This document shows positions 50,361 through 60,082 of a stretch of 64,000 nucleotides of DNA, piece after piece; position 1 is the stretch's first letter, and every line of letters starts with the position of its first letter. Source of the DNA: G963662265 sp963668545 (lineage in GTDB: Bacteria; Spirochaetota; Spirochaetia; CADAEX01). The position numbers and the translations under genes were made by a program. The DNA lies in NCBI GenBank assembly GCA_963668545.1, contig OY764868.1:434001-498000 (forward strand). Reading direction: 5' to 3'. Below the pieces are notes generated by a model. The model was not told the DNA's origin. It did not search any database and saw only the letters and a list, made by a program, of their open reading frames with translations.

Positions 50361-53326
50361 CACTTCAGGAAAGCGCTGTAATCTGTTCAAATCACAGGAC
50401 AAGGGGAATATTTATATTTCTCATCATCCTGTCTGTAATCTTCCCTTTCGCGTTAACACTTGCCCCGCACCTCTATCCTGAAACAGGTGAAAAAAATATC
50501 ACGGTGAAATTCGAATACAAAGGGGCATATGAAAAGGATATTGAAAAACTGATTGATAAACTTGAACAGCCTCTTTCTTCCCTGTCGGGACTTGAGTCGG
50601 TCTATTCGGTTTCAGAAGCAGAAAAAGGATCAGTCTACCTCTCTTTCTCTGAAAAGAAAGATCTGGATGAGGCATATATGGAGGTAAGGGATTGTGTTAA
50701 AAGAGTCTATACAGTTTTTCCTGAAAACGTACAGAGGCCGGTTCTTTTAAAAAGCGGTTTGAACAGTTTTCCTGTATTTGCAGCTTCATTCAATACAGAT
50801 GTTTCTGCAGACAGAAGAGAGCTTGAGAGGGTCTTTAAAGAGGTAAAGGGGTGCAGTGATGTTGAGACAGGGGGAGAGGGGGGGGAAGAAATTTTTATCA
50901 TACCTGATACTGAAAAAATACATTCATCAGTTTTCAGTTTCAGCAGTATTATTGACAGAATACGGGGTGAAAACTCTTCCCTGGTTATTACCCCCCCGGG
51001 AAGCAGACAGGTTAAGGCGGGAGAAAAAATCAAAGGTGCAGGGGACCTTGAAAAGATATACCTGTCAGATTCAATTAAAATTACTGATTACAGCTTTATA
51101 AAACTCAAATCAAAGGAACCGGAATCAGAAGGGAGGATTAACGGAGAGAAAAGAATAATTCTTTATGCCATGAAAGAGGGGGAGAGCAGTGTTATTGAAG
51201 TATGCCGGGAACTGACAAAAGCAGCAGAAAAGCTCGGTGGGGAAATTGTTTTCAGCAGGGGGGAAGAGATAGAAAAAGCCCTTCTTGAAACAGCTCTGTC
51301 AGTTGCTGCCGGAATAACAGCTGTGGTTATCACAGCGCTTCTATATTTCAGAAATATTTATTTGTCCCTCCTCGTAATACTGAATATTCTCTTTTCCGTT
51401 ACAGCATCTGCTGCTTTCCTTAAAATGACAAACCACAGTCTTGATGTTATTACCCTTTCGGGAATGGCCGTAGTCTCAGGTCTTGCGATAGATAATACAA
51501 TAATATTTCTGGAAAAATACAGGTTAAAAATGGGGAATGTTGAAAAGGCAATTACCGAGACAATATATCCACTTCTGTTTTCTCTTTTTACAACCTGTGT
51601 TGTTTTTGTCCCATTAGTATTTGCGTCACTGAAACTGAAAACCATGTTCAGCGGTATGGCTGTTTCTGTATCTTCCGGCCTGGCTTCCTCATTTCTGTTT
51701 ACCTTTTATTTTGTTCCGCTGTTTCTTAATCACAGGACAGATGGGAAATGTGCTCTTAAAACCGGAGATAAAGATGAATACAGGGAAGCTTCTGCTGAAA
51801 GAGGAACCGGCCGTTTCAGGAGATGTCTTATGGAAACAGCAGCGAAGCTGCTTGATAAAACAGTAAAGATTCACACATTCAGCAGTTTCCTGCCTCTCCT
51901 GATATTAATAATTCTTTCATCCGCAGCTTTTTTTATGTTTTCCTTTGTTGAATACAGATCTTTCAGTTTTGAAAGCAGCAGCAGATTGACGCTTCTGATA
52001 GAGTTCCCCTCCGGCAGCAGTTTCCGTTACCTTAAAAAAACAGCACATGCTGTTGAAAGGGAGCTGCTTGATTATGCCCTCAGGACAGATCCTCTTTCAG
52101 GAAGCTCGGGATATCTGCTTCAAAAGGGTGGATTTTCAATTGTGCTTAAAACTGAAAAAGAAAGGGCAAGGTTTGACATTAAAGTTCCTGAAAAGAAATA
52201 TATTAATCTGATAAGGAAAAAAACAGATGAAATATCACTGAAATACAGGGACCTCTATTTTCATTCCCCTTTATCAGAAACAGATGATAACTGTTATGAT
52301 ATAACAATATTCGGCCATGATATTGATAAAACAGCTTCAGACGCATACAGGCTTGGAAGGGATATAGAGGCAAAGCAGGGAACCTTGAAAGCAGTCTACC
52401 ATTTCAAGGAACCTCCTGAAGGGCTTAAAACAGTTATCAGTTCAAAGACAGCTTCAGCCTCTTCTATATCTCCCGATTCTGCTGCCAGGTATATTTACAC
52501 ACTCCTTACTTCCCCTGTCATATCCAAGTATTACTCAGACGGGATTGAGAGGGATATAAGGTTCGGTTCACCCTCTTTTTTCACTCCTGATATCCTTAAA
52601 AAACTGCTCCTCCCGGGTTCTTCCGGATCAGATAACTCAAGTGCTGCTGCACTTGAAGATATAGCTGATTTTGTTCCCGATTTTTCTCCTGACAGGATTT
52701 ATCACAGAAACAGGCAGAGATCAGTCTCTATGTCAGTAACAGGTGTAAGCGGAAGAAAAGATGTTTCTGTAATAGAAACTGTACTGTCAGATTATGATTT
52801 CACTGACGGGTGCCGGGGGGAGGGTGGTGTTATATACCATGAAAAAAAGGGGGAAAGGGGGGAGCTTGTACTTTTGATCTCCCTCGCATTCTTCTTTATC
52901 ATCACTGTTCTTGTCATCCAGTTTGAATCATTCAGAATCCCGTTTCTTATAACAGCCGGAATACCAGCATCCTTTATACTCCCCCTTGCTGTTATTCTCC
53001 TTACAGGAACCGGCTTCAATGTATCTACAGCTCTTGCCCTTATACTTTCATCCGGTATCTGCGTCAATAACGCAATCCTTGTGCTGAGCCCGTTCAGAGG
53101 GAGAGATGTAATAACACCTGAAATGATCACGTCATCCTTACTTGAAAAAACCGGTGCTGTTCTCGCAGCTTCCTTTACAACAGTTTTAAGCATTCTGCCT
53201 CTTGTTTTTACCGGGGCTGACAGCCTTCTCGCCCCGTTCTCGATAACCCTTTCATCAGGTATTATTGGTTCTCTCTCTGTCCTTCCGGTTGTGGTTTTTG
53301 CATGCTGCAAAAAGGATAGCAGGTGA
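50357..53326 (+). CDS. RND-family efflux permease, second of two
   Basis: 989 residues; same fold as the preceding permease but clearly divergent (MdtBC-like heteromeric pair). Relay-site segment GLAIDNTIIFLEKYR keeps the Asp; second half VIQFESFRIPFLITAGIPAS and SSGICVNNAILVLS. The porter region is shorter and Ser/Thr-rich. Runs of G (8 at 50878-50885) and C occur in its 5' third. Ends the operon; no hairpin with T-run is visible before the convergent vapC. Two permeases with one adaptor suggest a heterotrimeric pump. Confidence 0.88.
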   Translation: MTLQESAVICSNHRTRGIFIFLIILSVIFPFALTLAPHLYPETGEKNITVKFEYKGAYEKDIEKLIDKLEQPLSSLSGLESVYSVSEAEKGSVYLSFSEKKDLDEAYMEVRDCVKRVYTVFPENVQRPVLLKSGLNSFPVFAASFNTDVSADRRELERVFKEVKGCSDVETGGEGGEEIFIIPDTEKIHSSVFSFSSIIDRIRGENSSLVITPPGSRQVKAGEKIKGAGDLEKIYLSDSIKITDYSFIKLKSKEPESEGRINGEKRIILYAMKEGESSVIEVCRELTKAAEKLGGEIVFSRGEEIEKALLETALSVAAGITAVVITALLYFRNIYLSLLVILNILFSVTASAAFLKMTNHSLDVITLSGMAVVSGLAIDNTIIFLEKYRLKMGNVEKAITETIYPLLFSLFTTCVVFVPLVFASLKLKTMFSGMAVSVSSGLASSFLFTFYFVPLFLNHRTDGKCALKTGDKDEYREASAERGTGRFRRCLMETAAKLLDKTVKIHTFSSFLPLLILIILSSAAFFMFSFVEYRSFSFESSSRLTLLIEFPSGSSFRYLKKTAHAVERELLDYALRTDPLSGSSGYLLQKGGFSIVLKTEKERARFDIKVPEKKYINLIRKKTDEISLKYRDLYFHSPLSETDDNCYDITIFGHDIDKTASDAYRLGRDIEAKQGTLKAVYHFKEPPEGLKTVISSKTASASSISPDSAARYIYTLLTSPVISKYYSDGIERDIRFGSPSFFTPDILKKLLLPGSSGSDNSSAAALEDIADFVPDFSPDRIYHRNRQRSVSMSVTGVSGRKDVSVIETVLSDYDFTDGCRGEGGVIYHEKKGERGELVLLISLAFFFIITVLVIQFESFRIPFLITAGIPASFILPLAVILLTGTGFNVSTALALILSSGICVNNAILVLSPFRGRDVITPEMITSSLLEKTGAVLAASFTTVLSILPLVFTGADSLLAPFSITLSSGIIGSLSVLPVVVFACCKKDSR

Positions 53327-53419
53327 TGATTTATGAAAGGCTTTCGGGAACTAACCGCTGATAAACTATATTAATTCAATAATTGATTTTGTATATTTGG
53401 TTTTTCAGGTTTTTATTCG

Positions 53420-53830
53420 TTAACTGCTGCTGCTGGTCCAGTCGGTTATTCTCAATCCTTCAATTCTTTCAAATTCTCCTGTATTATTTGTTACAACAAT
53501 CAGGCCGCGGCTTCGGGCATGTCCTGCAATGTGAAGATCATTTACACCTATCATCTTTCCTTTTTTTTCAAGATCTGCCCGTATATCGCCGTAATGCATT
53601 GCAGCGTCAGTATCATAGGGTAGAACTTCAAGTCTGGAGATGAAATCCTCCACTCTTTTCATGTTTTTTTCCGGGATTGAACTTTTCTCTACACCATGGA
53701 TCAGTTCTGCGAGGGTAATACAGCTTATGCACATCTGATCAGCATGTCTGTTGAAAACATCAAGGAGTTCAACCGGTCTCCTTTTTAGCACATATATTAC
53801 TATGTTTGTGTCTAGCATATATTTAAGCAT
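53420..53830 (-). CDS. vapC: VapC-type PIN-domain toxin
   Basis: 136 residues. PIN-domain RNase; VapC toxins of this branch cut initiator tRNA-fMet in the anticodon loop. Acidic residues in order: Asp7 in MLDTNIVIYVL, Glu42 in TLAELIHGVEKS, Asp98 in GVNDLHIAGHA, plus the terminal NNTGEFERIEGL. The ATG directly follows the vapB stop (TAAATG), so it is translationally coupled and co-expressed from the vapB promoter. Intact. Confidence 0.92.
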   Translation of the reverse strand: MLKYMLDTNIVIYVLKRRPVELLDVFNRHADQMCISCITLAELIHGVEKSSIPEKNMKRVEDFISRLEVLPYDTDAAMHYGDIRADLEKKGKMIGVNDLHIAGHARSRGLIVVTNNTGEFERIEGLRITDWTSSSS

Positions 53831-54067
53831 TTAAAAAGACTCCCTCTCGGGCTGGTCCTGGGAAGCTCTTTCTTCCATAAAATCATCAGTGACATTATCT
53901 TCAGGCGAGAGAAAAAAATCATCCCATGTTTTTTTTACGGGGGAGATTACCCTGGTATCTCCTATAATCCTGACAGTGACTTTTTTGACATTCCTGGGGA
54001 AACGTGTTTCTGCCGGAAGCCTGACTGCCTGTGTCCTGTTATTTTCAAAAACTGATCCTGTCTTCAT
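53831..54067 (-). CDS. vapB: VapB-type antitoxin (AbrB/SpoVT fold)
   Basis: 78 residues from the ATG at 54067, with AGGAG seven bases upstream; the longer frame to 54094 is rejected. AbrB-like swapped-hairpin DNA-binding start (GSVFENNRTQAVRLPAE) as in VapB partners of tRNA-fMet-cutting VapC, then an acidic tail that should block the toxin active site. Precedes vapC with no spacer. Likely autorepressor of its promoter at 54084-54125. Confidence 0.9.
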   Translation of the reverse strand: MKTGSVFENNRTQAVRLPAETRFPRNVKKVTVRIIGDTRVISPVKKTWDDFFLSPEDNVTDDFMEERASQDQPERESF

Positions 54068-54083
54068 AATAATCTCCTGAAAT

Positions 54084-54125
54084 GCTATATACATAAAGTA
54101 TAAAGCATGAATCCATTTTTGCCAA
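54084..54125 (-). promoter_or_regulatory. vapBC promoter and operator
   Basis: On the minus strand TTGGCA (54125-54120), 17-bp spacer, TATACT (54102-54097). An inverted repeat GCTATATAC / GTATAAAGC (54084-54092, 54098-54106; one mismatch) overlaps the -10 box and is the natural place for VapB binding. The rest of the 54095-54306 gap shows nothing else. Confidence 0.6.
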
Positions 54126-54306
54126 GTTGTGGTTTTTTGAAGTCTGATCCGTTATGAAAATGAAGAGAGTGTGGAACATACGTGCATAAGAAATAGAAAA
54201 GTAATTAAAGGAATATAATTCAGATCACTGTATCGGCCCGCTTTATTCAGATATTGTCAATCTGCCCTGGCTTTATGAAAGATGATTTCCACTGAATGAA
54301 GAGATC

Positions 54307-55107
54307 TCAGTCATCTGACATGTATCTGTTCTTGAATGTCATCGGGGTAACCCCGACCTGTTTCTTGAATAAAATACCGAAATACTTGGGATCATTGTAT
54401 CCGACTTTTTCAGAAACCTCATATATCTTGATACGGTGATCCTTGAGAAGCTTTATCGCCTCCCTGATCCGGTAGCTGGTAAGGTATTCAACAAAGGTAT
54501 ACCCCATATAGTTTCTGAACAGCCTGCTCAGGTAACTTTCGCTTATCTCAAGCTCAAGAGCGGCATCGCTGATTCCGATATTTTCGCTGTAGTGGGCTTC
54601 AATCCATTCCACAGCTTTCGTTACATACTTCTGCCTGCTGTCATAATTGGTATCGAACCCCTCTTCTTTTGCCAGTATTTCCTTTCCCTCCTGAATCAGC
54701 TGGTTCTGCTCCTGCTGTCTGGCTATGCTGTGTTTTCTTTCTATATATGAAATAACCTTTTTCAGTATTCTGTAGAAATCATCATCATCAATCGGCTTAA
54801 GCAGATAGTCCCTGACTCCAAGCTTTATAGCCTGCTGGGCATAACTGAAATCACTGTATCCCGATATGATGATATATTCTGCACTGGAAACATGTTCCAG
54901 TTCTCTTATCATTTCTATACCATCCATTACAGGCATGCTGACATCGGTAATGACAATGTCAGGTTTCAGTTTTTTTATCAGATCATATCCCTCCTGTCCG
55001 TCACCGGCTTCACCTATCACCTTGCAGCCGAATTCTTCCCATGGCGTTGTCATCACCATCCCTTTTCTGATATATGATTCATCCTCAACAATTACAATAC
55101 CAATCAT
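54307..55107 (-). CDS. YesN-type response regulator (receiver plus AraC HTH)
   Basis: 266 residues. Receiver domain with phosphoacceptor Asp55 in IVITDVSMP and Lys in LLKPIDD; a short linker; C-terminal AraC-type double helix-turn-helix (ISDAALELEISESYLSRLF and IYEVSEKVGYNDPKYFGILF). These regulators activate sugar or sugar-acid uptake genes. Its ATG overlaps the kinase stop by four bases. Third gene of a binding protein/kinase/regulator operon directly downstream of the TRAP genes, which are the natural target. Confidence 0.92.
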   Translation of the reverse strand: MIGIVIVEDESYIRKGMVMTTPWEEFGCKVIGEAGDGQEGYDLIKKLKPDIVITDVSMPVMDGIEMIRELEHVSSAEYIIISGYSDFSYAQQAIKLGVRDYLLKPIDDDDFYRILKKVISYIERKHSIARQQEQNQLIQEGKEILAKEEGFDTNYDSRQKYVTKAVEWIEAHYSENIGISDAALELEISESYLSRLFRNYMGYTFVEYLTSYRIREAIKLLKDHRIKIYEVSEKVGYNDPKYFGILFKKQVGVTPMTFKNRYMSDD

Positions 55108-56876
55108 AAGAGCTCCCCCTCCATGCTGGCCGGCATTCTTATTACTACTTCTGTTCCGCTGGATTTACTGCTGATACTCACTCCATAATCATTGCCGAAA
55201 TACATCTTGATCCGCTTGTCTACATTATAGATCCCTATATGATTTTCCGGCCTTTCAGAGCTCAGCTCCCCGATTTCCTGTTCAGTCATACCGATGCCGT
55301 TATCGGAAATTCTGAATTCGATGGTTCTGCAGTTTTTCTCTCCTTCCTGGAAACAGCAGTCCCTGAACCGACCTGTGATAGTAATTATACCGTCAGTTTT
55401 ATTGGTTTTTCCGAAGCCGTGAATAATCGAGTTTTCAATAAAGGGCTGAAGAATCAGCCTGGGAATCCGGAAGTCCATCAGTTCGTTATCAATATCTGTT
55501 ATGACTTCAAAACTGTTATTGTACTTGATTCTCTGAATAGCCAGATAGCTGTTTATAAATTCAATATTGCTTCGTATGGTTAAAAATTCCTCAACACTGT
55601 CTATTGAAAAGCGGAGCAGCCTTGCAAGATTTGTAACTACACTTATTGTTTCCTCATTTCGTCCCAGTTTTACACTCCATTTAATAACATCCAGGGTGTT
55701 GTAAATGAAATGGGGCTTGATCTGGGCCTGAAGCAGTTTGATCTCTGTTGTGCGCAGCTGTTTCTGCTTCTCAAGTACCTGCTCCATGTATATGTTCAGC
55801 CGGTCAAGCATCTGGTTGAAATATTTACCGAGGTCTCCTATTTCATCCCTGTTCCTGATATCTGTTCTTATTTCCAGAGCCCCTTTTTCCACTTCACTCA
55901 TAACACTGATAAGTTCTCTGATAGGATGTGATATTGATCTGGCCTGCAGGATAGCAAGAACAACAGAAGCAAAAAGACTGAAAACACTCCCGATAATTAC
56001 AATCAATGTCAGTATCTGCTTAAAGGCCTGAAAGATATTTGAAGAAACATTGACTATGGTGACAGTGTTAAGTGTACTGTCCCTGTGTTCGAGATGAAGA
56101 AATGTATTATTACCGGACAGTTCCTTTACAGGCTTGTGATTCCTTATTTTTTCATAATCCATATACATTGCCTGCTGGAATTTTCCTTCCATTTCACTGT
56201 TAACTGTATCAAAAAGGGTATAACCGTTTTCATCAAGTATTACCATGTGCATTGAAAGGCCTGAGTTGAATACTCTGGCTTTTTCAAAAACAACCTTTCT
56301 GGGCATTTCCACCAGAACATACCCTATATGTTCTCCTGTTTCATCAAATATTCTGTCACCGACAACGATTATTGACCGCCTGTCCCGGGAGCCTTCCATC
56401 TCCTGGGAATATATAACAGGACCCTGAGTCATATTGTCAATTTCCCTGAAAACCCCCCATTTATCCATCAATCCCAGCTTATAACTTTCAGGAAAGATAT
56501 CGGAGGAGAAAATTATGCTTCCGTCAAGATTTGTTATGTGAATAACAGGTTTTATTTCCTCCGCAACCATTACTTCATACATAATTTCATAAATTTCATT
56601 GCTGTCTATCTGCAATCCGTGATCAGAACTCAGGTAATCACTTATCTTCTGACTGTTCTGAATCTTTATAATCATTATCTCGTAAGCGGAAATCCTGCTG
56701 ATAAGCCTTTCGTGAAAAGTATTGATGCTGTTCATTGTCTGATCGTGAAGTGTTTTATTGAGGAAATTGAGCGAGAACCCGTACATCAGTCCGCTGATTA
56801 TTATCAGCGGCAGGATACTGCACAGGATAAAAGATGCGAAAAGCCTCTGAAAAACGGAAATCCGGACTCTGCTCAT
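55104..56876 (-). CDS. YesM-type sensor histidine kinase
   Basis: 590 residues. First membrane helix ~10-32, large extracytoplasmic Cache-like sensor region ~35-275, second helix ~280-305, HAMP ~310-360, then His_kinase domain with phosphoacceptor His near 389 in QIKPHFIYNTLD and an ATPase domain (LQPFIENSIIHGFG, RISDNGIGM, GIYNVDKRIKMYFG). Cognate of the following YesN regulator (four-base overlap). Starts 1 bp after the binding-protein stop, suggesting that the binding protein presents a ligand to this kinase. Confidence 0.92.
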   Translation of the reverse strand: MSRVRISVFQRLFASFILCSILPLIIISGLMYGFSLNFLNKTLHDQTMNSINTFHERLISRISAYEIMIIKIQNSQKISDYLSSDHGLQIDSNEIYEIMYEVMVAEEIKPVIHITNLDGSIIFSSDIFPESYKLGLMDKWGVFREIDNMTQGPVIYSQEMEGSRDRRSIIVVGDRIFDETGEHIGYVLVEMPRKVVFEKARVFNSGLSMHMVILDENGYTLFDTVNSEMEGKFQQAMYMDYEKIRNHKPVKELSGNNTFLHLEHRDSTLNTVTIVNVSSNIFQAFKQILTLIVIIGSVFSLFASVVLAILQARSISHPIRELISVMSEVEKGALEIRTDIRNRDEIGDLGKYFNQMLDRLNIYMEQVLEKQKQLRTTEIKLLQAQIKPHFIYNTLDVIKWSVKLGRNEETISVVTNLARLLRFSIDSVEEFLTIRSNIEFINSYLAIQRIKYNNSFEVITDIDNELMDFRIPRLILQPFIENSIIHGFGKTNKTDGIITITGRFRDCCFQEGEKNCRTIEFRISDNGIGMTEQEIGELSSERPENHIGIYNVDKRIKMYFGNDYGVSISSKSSGTEVVIRMPASMEGELL

Positions 56877-56877
56877 G

Positions 56878-57903
56878 TTATCTGTCCCTTTTTTCGGTAT
56901 CAGATACCATTTGCTGCCATTTCTTGAGGATCATTTCCTTTTTGTCAAATGTAGACAGACTGGAGGTGTCAAATATATTCAGTTTATCCATGGAAGAAAG
57001 CCCATCTGGTATTTTAACATCCTTTCTCACCGACCTCAGATAGAAGCGGTCAACCATATAGGTCTGGACCTTCCTGCTGAGAACAAATTCAATAAATACC
57101 CTTGCCTGATCTTTGTTCCTTGCATCCTTCATAAGGGCTATTGAATCATCAATGACTGGTGTGCCTTCCCTGAGGTAGACAATTTCTATGTCTTTACCCT
57201 GATGGATCAGATTAATTGCTGCCTCCTCCATAGAAATGCCGATTGCGAAATCTCCGTCAGCTACCCCTTCATAAACTTCCGATGATTTTGCAAGCATTTT
57301 ACCCTCTACATTGTGAAGCAGTTTCGCAGCATTATCCCAGTTATAATCCCCTTTCATGTTGAGTTCCAGAAGAAAGGAGAGGGCAATATAAGCGGACCCC
57401 GAGCCTTCAGGATCCGCCAGTGCCAGACGCCCTTTCCATTTCGGATCAAGGATCTCTGACCAGCTGCGGCATACCTCATCTTCTGATACAAGTTTCCTGT
57501 TGTATATCAGGACAATTGGAAGCTGATTATAGCCGAGTAGATATTCTGCACCGGGGTGAAGAGGTTCAAAAAGATCCCGGTATATGCCCAGATATTCTTT
57601 TCCGCCGCCCCACATGATATCCATCAGATATTTATTATCTTTGTCCTCCAGAGCATTCAGGAGATCAAGGGTCCCTGCTGATGTATATTCAACCAGAATC
57701 CCTGTACTTTCCTGGAATTCCTTGATAATAGGTATAATTATCCTTTCGTTCAAAGGGCTGTATATTTTCAATCTATGCTCTTCAGGTTCTTTCTGCATCA
57801 GGAGGTTCCATCCTCTCTGCCTGACTGATATGAAAAGGGCGGCTGCAAGGGTCAGCAGAAGAAAGGGAAGGATAATTTTTTTTGTTGTTTTTCCTGTCAT
57901 CAT
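56878..57903 (-). CDS. Extracellular solute-binding protein of a three-component system
   Basis: 341 residues with an N-terminal membrane anchor or uncleaved signal (~9-27) and no lipobox. Fe(III)/polyamine-type binding fold (SBP_bac_1/6-like): LKIYSPLNERIIIPIIKEFQ at the start, YNQLPIVLIYNRKLV, WSEILDPKWKGRLALADPEGSGSA and a C-terminal VLSRKVQTYMVDRF, as in AfuA-like proteins. No ABC permease or ATPase accompanies it; instead the kinase gene follows after 1 bp, so it probably works as the sensory subunit. GGAGG lies ten bases before the ATG. Confidence 0.85.
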   Translation of the reverse strand: MMTGKTTKKIILPFLLLTLAAALFISVRQRGWNLLMQKEPEEHRLKIYSPLNERIIIPIIKEFQESTGILVEYTSAGTLDLLNALEDKDNKYLMDIMWGGGKEYLGIYRDLFEPLHPGAEYLLGYNQLPIVLIYNRKLVSEDEVCRSWSEILDPKWKGRLALADPEGSGSAYIALSFLLELNMKGDYNWDNAAKLLHNVEGKMLAKSSEVYEGVADGDFAIGISMEEAAINLIHQGKDIEIVYLREGTPVIDDSIALMKDARNKDQARVFIEFVLSRKVQTYMVDRFYLRSVRKDVKIPDGLSSMDKLNIFDTSSLSTFDKKEMILKKWQQMVSDTEKRDR

Positions 57904-58132
57904 GTATGAACAGCCTCCGTAATCATCAGCTAAAAGGTCATCTCTTCAGCATAACTGTACCCCGGTGAAGCAGGGGCCATAGATATAAATCAGTTTATTT
58001 TATTTGATTTTTCAATAGTCAAATGATAGCTTCAAAATTTAATTTATGTGGTACTATTTTTCAAGTGAATCATGGGCCTTATTGTAATTATATTTGGAAT
58101 ATAATTAGCGGCTCCACGATCCACTTCTGCAG

Positions 58133-58158
58133 GATTTTTTCTATTGACTGAAAAAATC
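58133..58158. promoter_or_regulatory. Inverted repeat between dctM and the sensory operon
   Basis: GATTTTTTC (58133-58141) / GAAAAAATC (58150-58158), perfect 9-bp arms, 8-bp spacer. It lies ~45 bp after the dctM gene's 5' neighbour region, inside the ~300 bp gap 57904-58202 that separates the sensory operon from dctM (upstream of the former, before the latter's stop on the map). It could be an operator or a weak AT hairpin. Nothing else in the gap can be supported. Confidence 0.35.
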
Positions 58159-58202
58159 TGTATTTTCATAGCTGCCCAAAAAATTAAATGAAAAGGGAAA
58201 AA

Positions 58203-59489
58203 TCAGCTGAACAATCTATATGTAAACAGGGCAACAGACTCGGAGTATGTTACAAGTACAAGTACAATCAGCAGAGCCAGGATAAAAGGCCAGACTTCCC
58301 TGAAAAATTTCTCGAGCTGTATATTTACAATTGAACAAACTGTAAACATCATGGATCCGAATGGAGGGGTCAATCCTCCGATCATAATATTGACAATAAA
58401 AATTATACCGAAATGCATCGGATCAATACCAAACATCTTCACAGCAGGTACCAGCAGCGGTGCAAGAATAACCAGTGCAGCTCCCCCCTCAATAAACATA
58501 CCGATAAATAAAAGCATCACATTGATGACCATTAACAGGATAAATGGACTGCTTGTCATATTTACCAGGAATTCGGTAATAATCTGCGGTATTCTCTCCA
58601 GAGTAAGATAGTAACCGAATACTTTTGCACTGGCAATAATAGCCATTACAGCACCTGTTCCTTTTACAGTATCCATAAGGATTAAAGGAATATGATGGAT
58701 TTTGAGCTCCTTGTATACAAAGAACCCTACAACAGCAGCAAATGCAACAGCTATACCCCCAGCTTCTGTCGGTGTGAAAACGCCGAAACGCATCCCCATG
58801 ATAATTGCAAATGGGATAAAAAGGGCCCATATCGATCTGAGGAATTGTTTGAAAATTTCTCCGGGTGATGACATGGAGGCACGGCTTGGCTTATAGTTTC
58901 TTATCACTGCGATCACATGAACAGCTACCATCAGGGCAACAGCCATTAAAATACCAGGCATATATGCTGCAAGGAACATTCCCCCCACAGATACATTGGC
59001 AATCAAAGCATACAGAATCAGATTGGTTCCCGGAGGTATAACAGGGCTTATTGCAGAGGAAGCTGCTGTAATTGCACCTGAAAATTCCTTTGAAAACCCT
59101 TTTCTCTCCATTTCAGGAACAAGTATTTTTGACTGCATGGCTGCATCAGCATTTGCTGAACCGGATATTCCCCCCATCATTGCACTGAGAAGAACATTTA
59201 CCTGTGCAAGTCCCCCCTTTGTATGTCCAACCAGAACATCTGCAAAATCCATCAGAGCCTTGCTGATCCCTGAGTGGTTCATTACCGAACCTACCATTAT
59301 AAAAAAGGGGACTGCCAGATAGGGGAAAGATTCAACTGCAGTTACAAACTGCTGAATAAGCATCTCCATAGGCATGAATGAGTTTATAAATATAAAATAT
59401 GTCAGAGATGCACCCATCAGGGCAAAAGCAATAGGGATGTTCAGAAAGAACAGTATAAAAAGTACTCCTACCGGAATTAAAACCTCCAT
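58203..59489 (-). CDS. dctM: TRAP transporter large permease (DctM)
   Basis: 428 residues, the usual size, with about 12 membrane helices. DctM is the catalytic, sodium-driven subunit of TRAP transporters for C4-dicarboxylates, sialic acid, hexuronates and other organic acids. Family features: FLNIPIAFALMGAS at the start, GGISGSANADAAMQSKILVP with the conserved Gly-rich loop, and GGLTPPFGSMMF near the end. Its ATG overlaps the dctQ stop by one base (TAATG) with AAGGAGG upstream. Substrate probably a sugar acid, from the KDG genes nearby. Confidence 0.93.
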   Translation of the reverse strand: MEVLIPVGVLFILFFLNIPIAFALMGASLTYFIFINSFMPMEMLIQQFVTAVESFPYLAVPFFIMVGSVMNHSGISKALMDFADVLVGHTKGGLAQVNVLLSAMMGGISGSANADAAMQSKILVPEMERKGFSKEFSGAITAASSAISPVIPPGTNLILYALIANVSVGGMFLAAYMPGILMAVALMVAVHVIAVIRNYKPSRASMSSPGEIFKQFLRSIWALFIPFAIIMGMRFGVFTPTEAGGIAVAFAAVVGFFVYKELKIHHIPLILMDTVKGTGAVMAIIASAKVFGYYLTLERIPQIITEFLVNMTSSPFILLMVINVMLLFIGMFIEGGAALVILAPLLVPAVKMFGIDPMHFGIIFIVNIMIGGLTPPFGSMMFTVCSIVNIQLEKFFREVWPFILALLIVLVLVTYSESVALFTYRLFS

Positions 59490-60052
59490 TACCTTACCTC
59501 CTTTATTTTAGTACTCATCATTTCAAGCTCTTCTTCCTGAAGTTTCTTTTCCAGATCATCTTCAATCTCAAACTTTACATCAGCGCCTATCATTTTTCTG
59601 AAACTCTGAGCCAGAAAATAAAGAGAATATAAAGTAATCAGGGCAAAAGAAAAGATTATGGAACTGTATATATACTTGTATGACATTTCCAGGGCTGCTG
59701 TTATCTTGGTTGAATTCATTACATATTTAAAACTGAAAACCAGCATTGTTCCTGCAAGAATAGAGACAATAAGTGATGTAATAAATACAACAAGAGGGCG
59801 ACCCTTTTCAGGAACCATATTGGTAAGCAATTCCACGCCGATAAGCCCTTTTGTTTTATATGCACTGGCAAGCCCTAGAAAGATGGTCCATACAAAACAT
59901 CCAACAGCTATCTCTTCAGCCCAGGTAAATGTAAAGTTCAGAAAATATCTTGTGAATACGTTCATAATAACGATTAATGTTGTTACGGTTAAAAAAACAG
60001 AGCCTATGTATAACTCAAAATGAATACCAATTTTTCGAATGTTTTCTTTCAT
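59489..60052 (-). CDS. dctQ: TRAP transporter small permease (DctQ)
   Basis: 187 residues from the ATG at 60052 (AAGGAAA six bases before). Four membrane helices (about 12-34, 50-70, 90-112, 130-152) and a charged C-terminal tail. Motif FTWAEEIAVGCFVWTIFLG around helix 2 is the DctQ signature. Forms the membrane complex with DctM and receives ligand from DctP. Lies ~80 bp after dctP with a strong hairpin in the gap. Confidence 0.92.
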   Translation of the reverse strand: MKENIRKIGIHFELYIGSVFLTVTTLIVIMNVFTRYFLNFTFTWAEEIAVGCFVWTIFLGLASAYKTKGLIGVELLTNMVPEKGRPLVVFITSLIVSILAGTMLVFSFKYVMNSTKITAALEMSYKYIYSSIIFSFALITLYSLYFLAQSFRKMIGADVKFEIEDDLEKKLQEEELEMMSTKIKEVR

Positions 60053-60082
60053 GAGAATTTTCCTTAATTCAATCACACCGGA

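Noticed and set aside
52792..53310. 172-codon open frame on the minus strand inside the second permease
   Set aside because: Complement of conserved RND transmembrane sequence; no independent evidence of coding.
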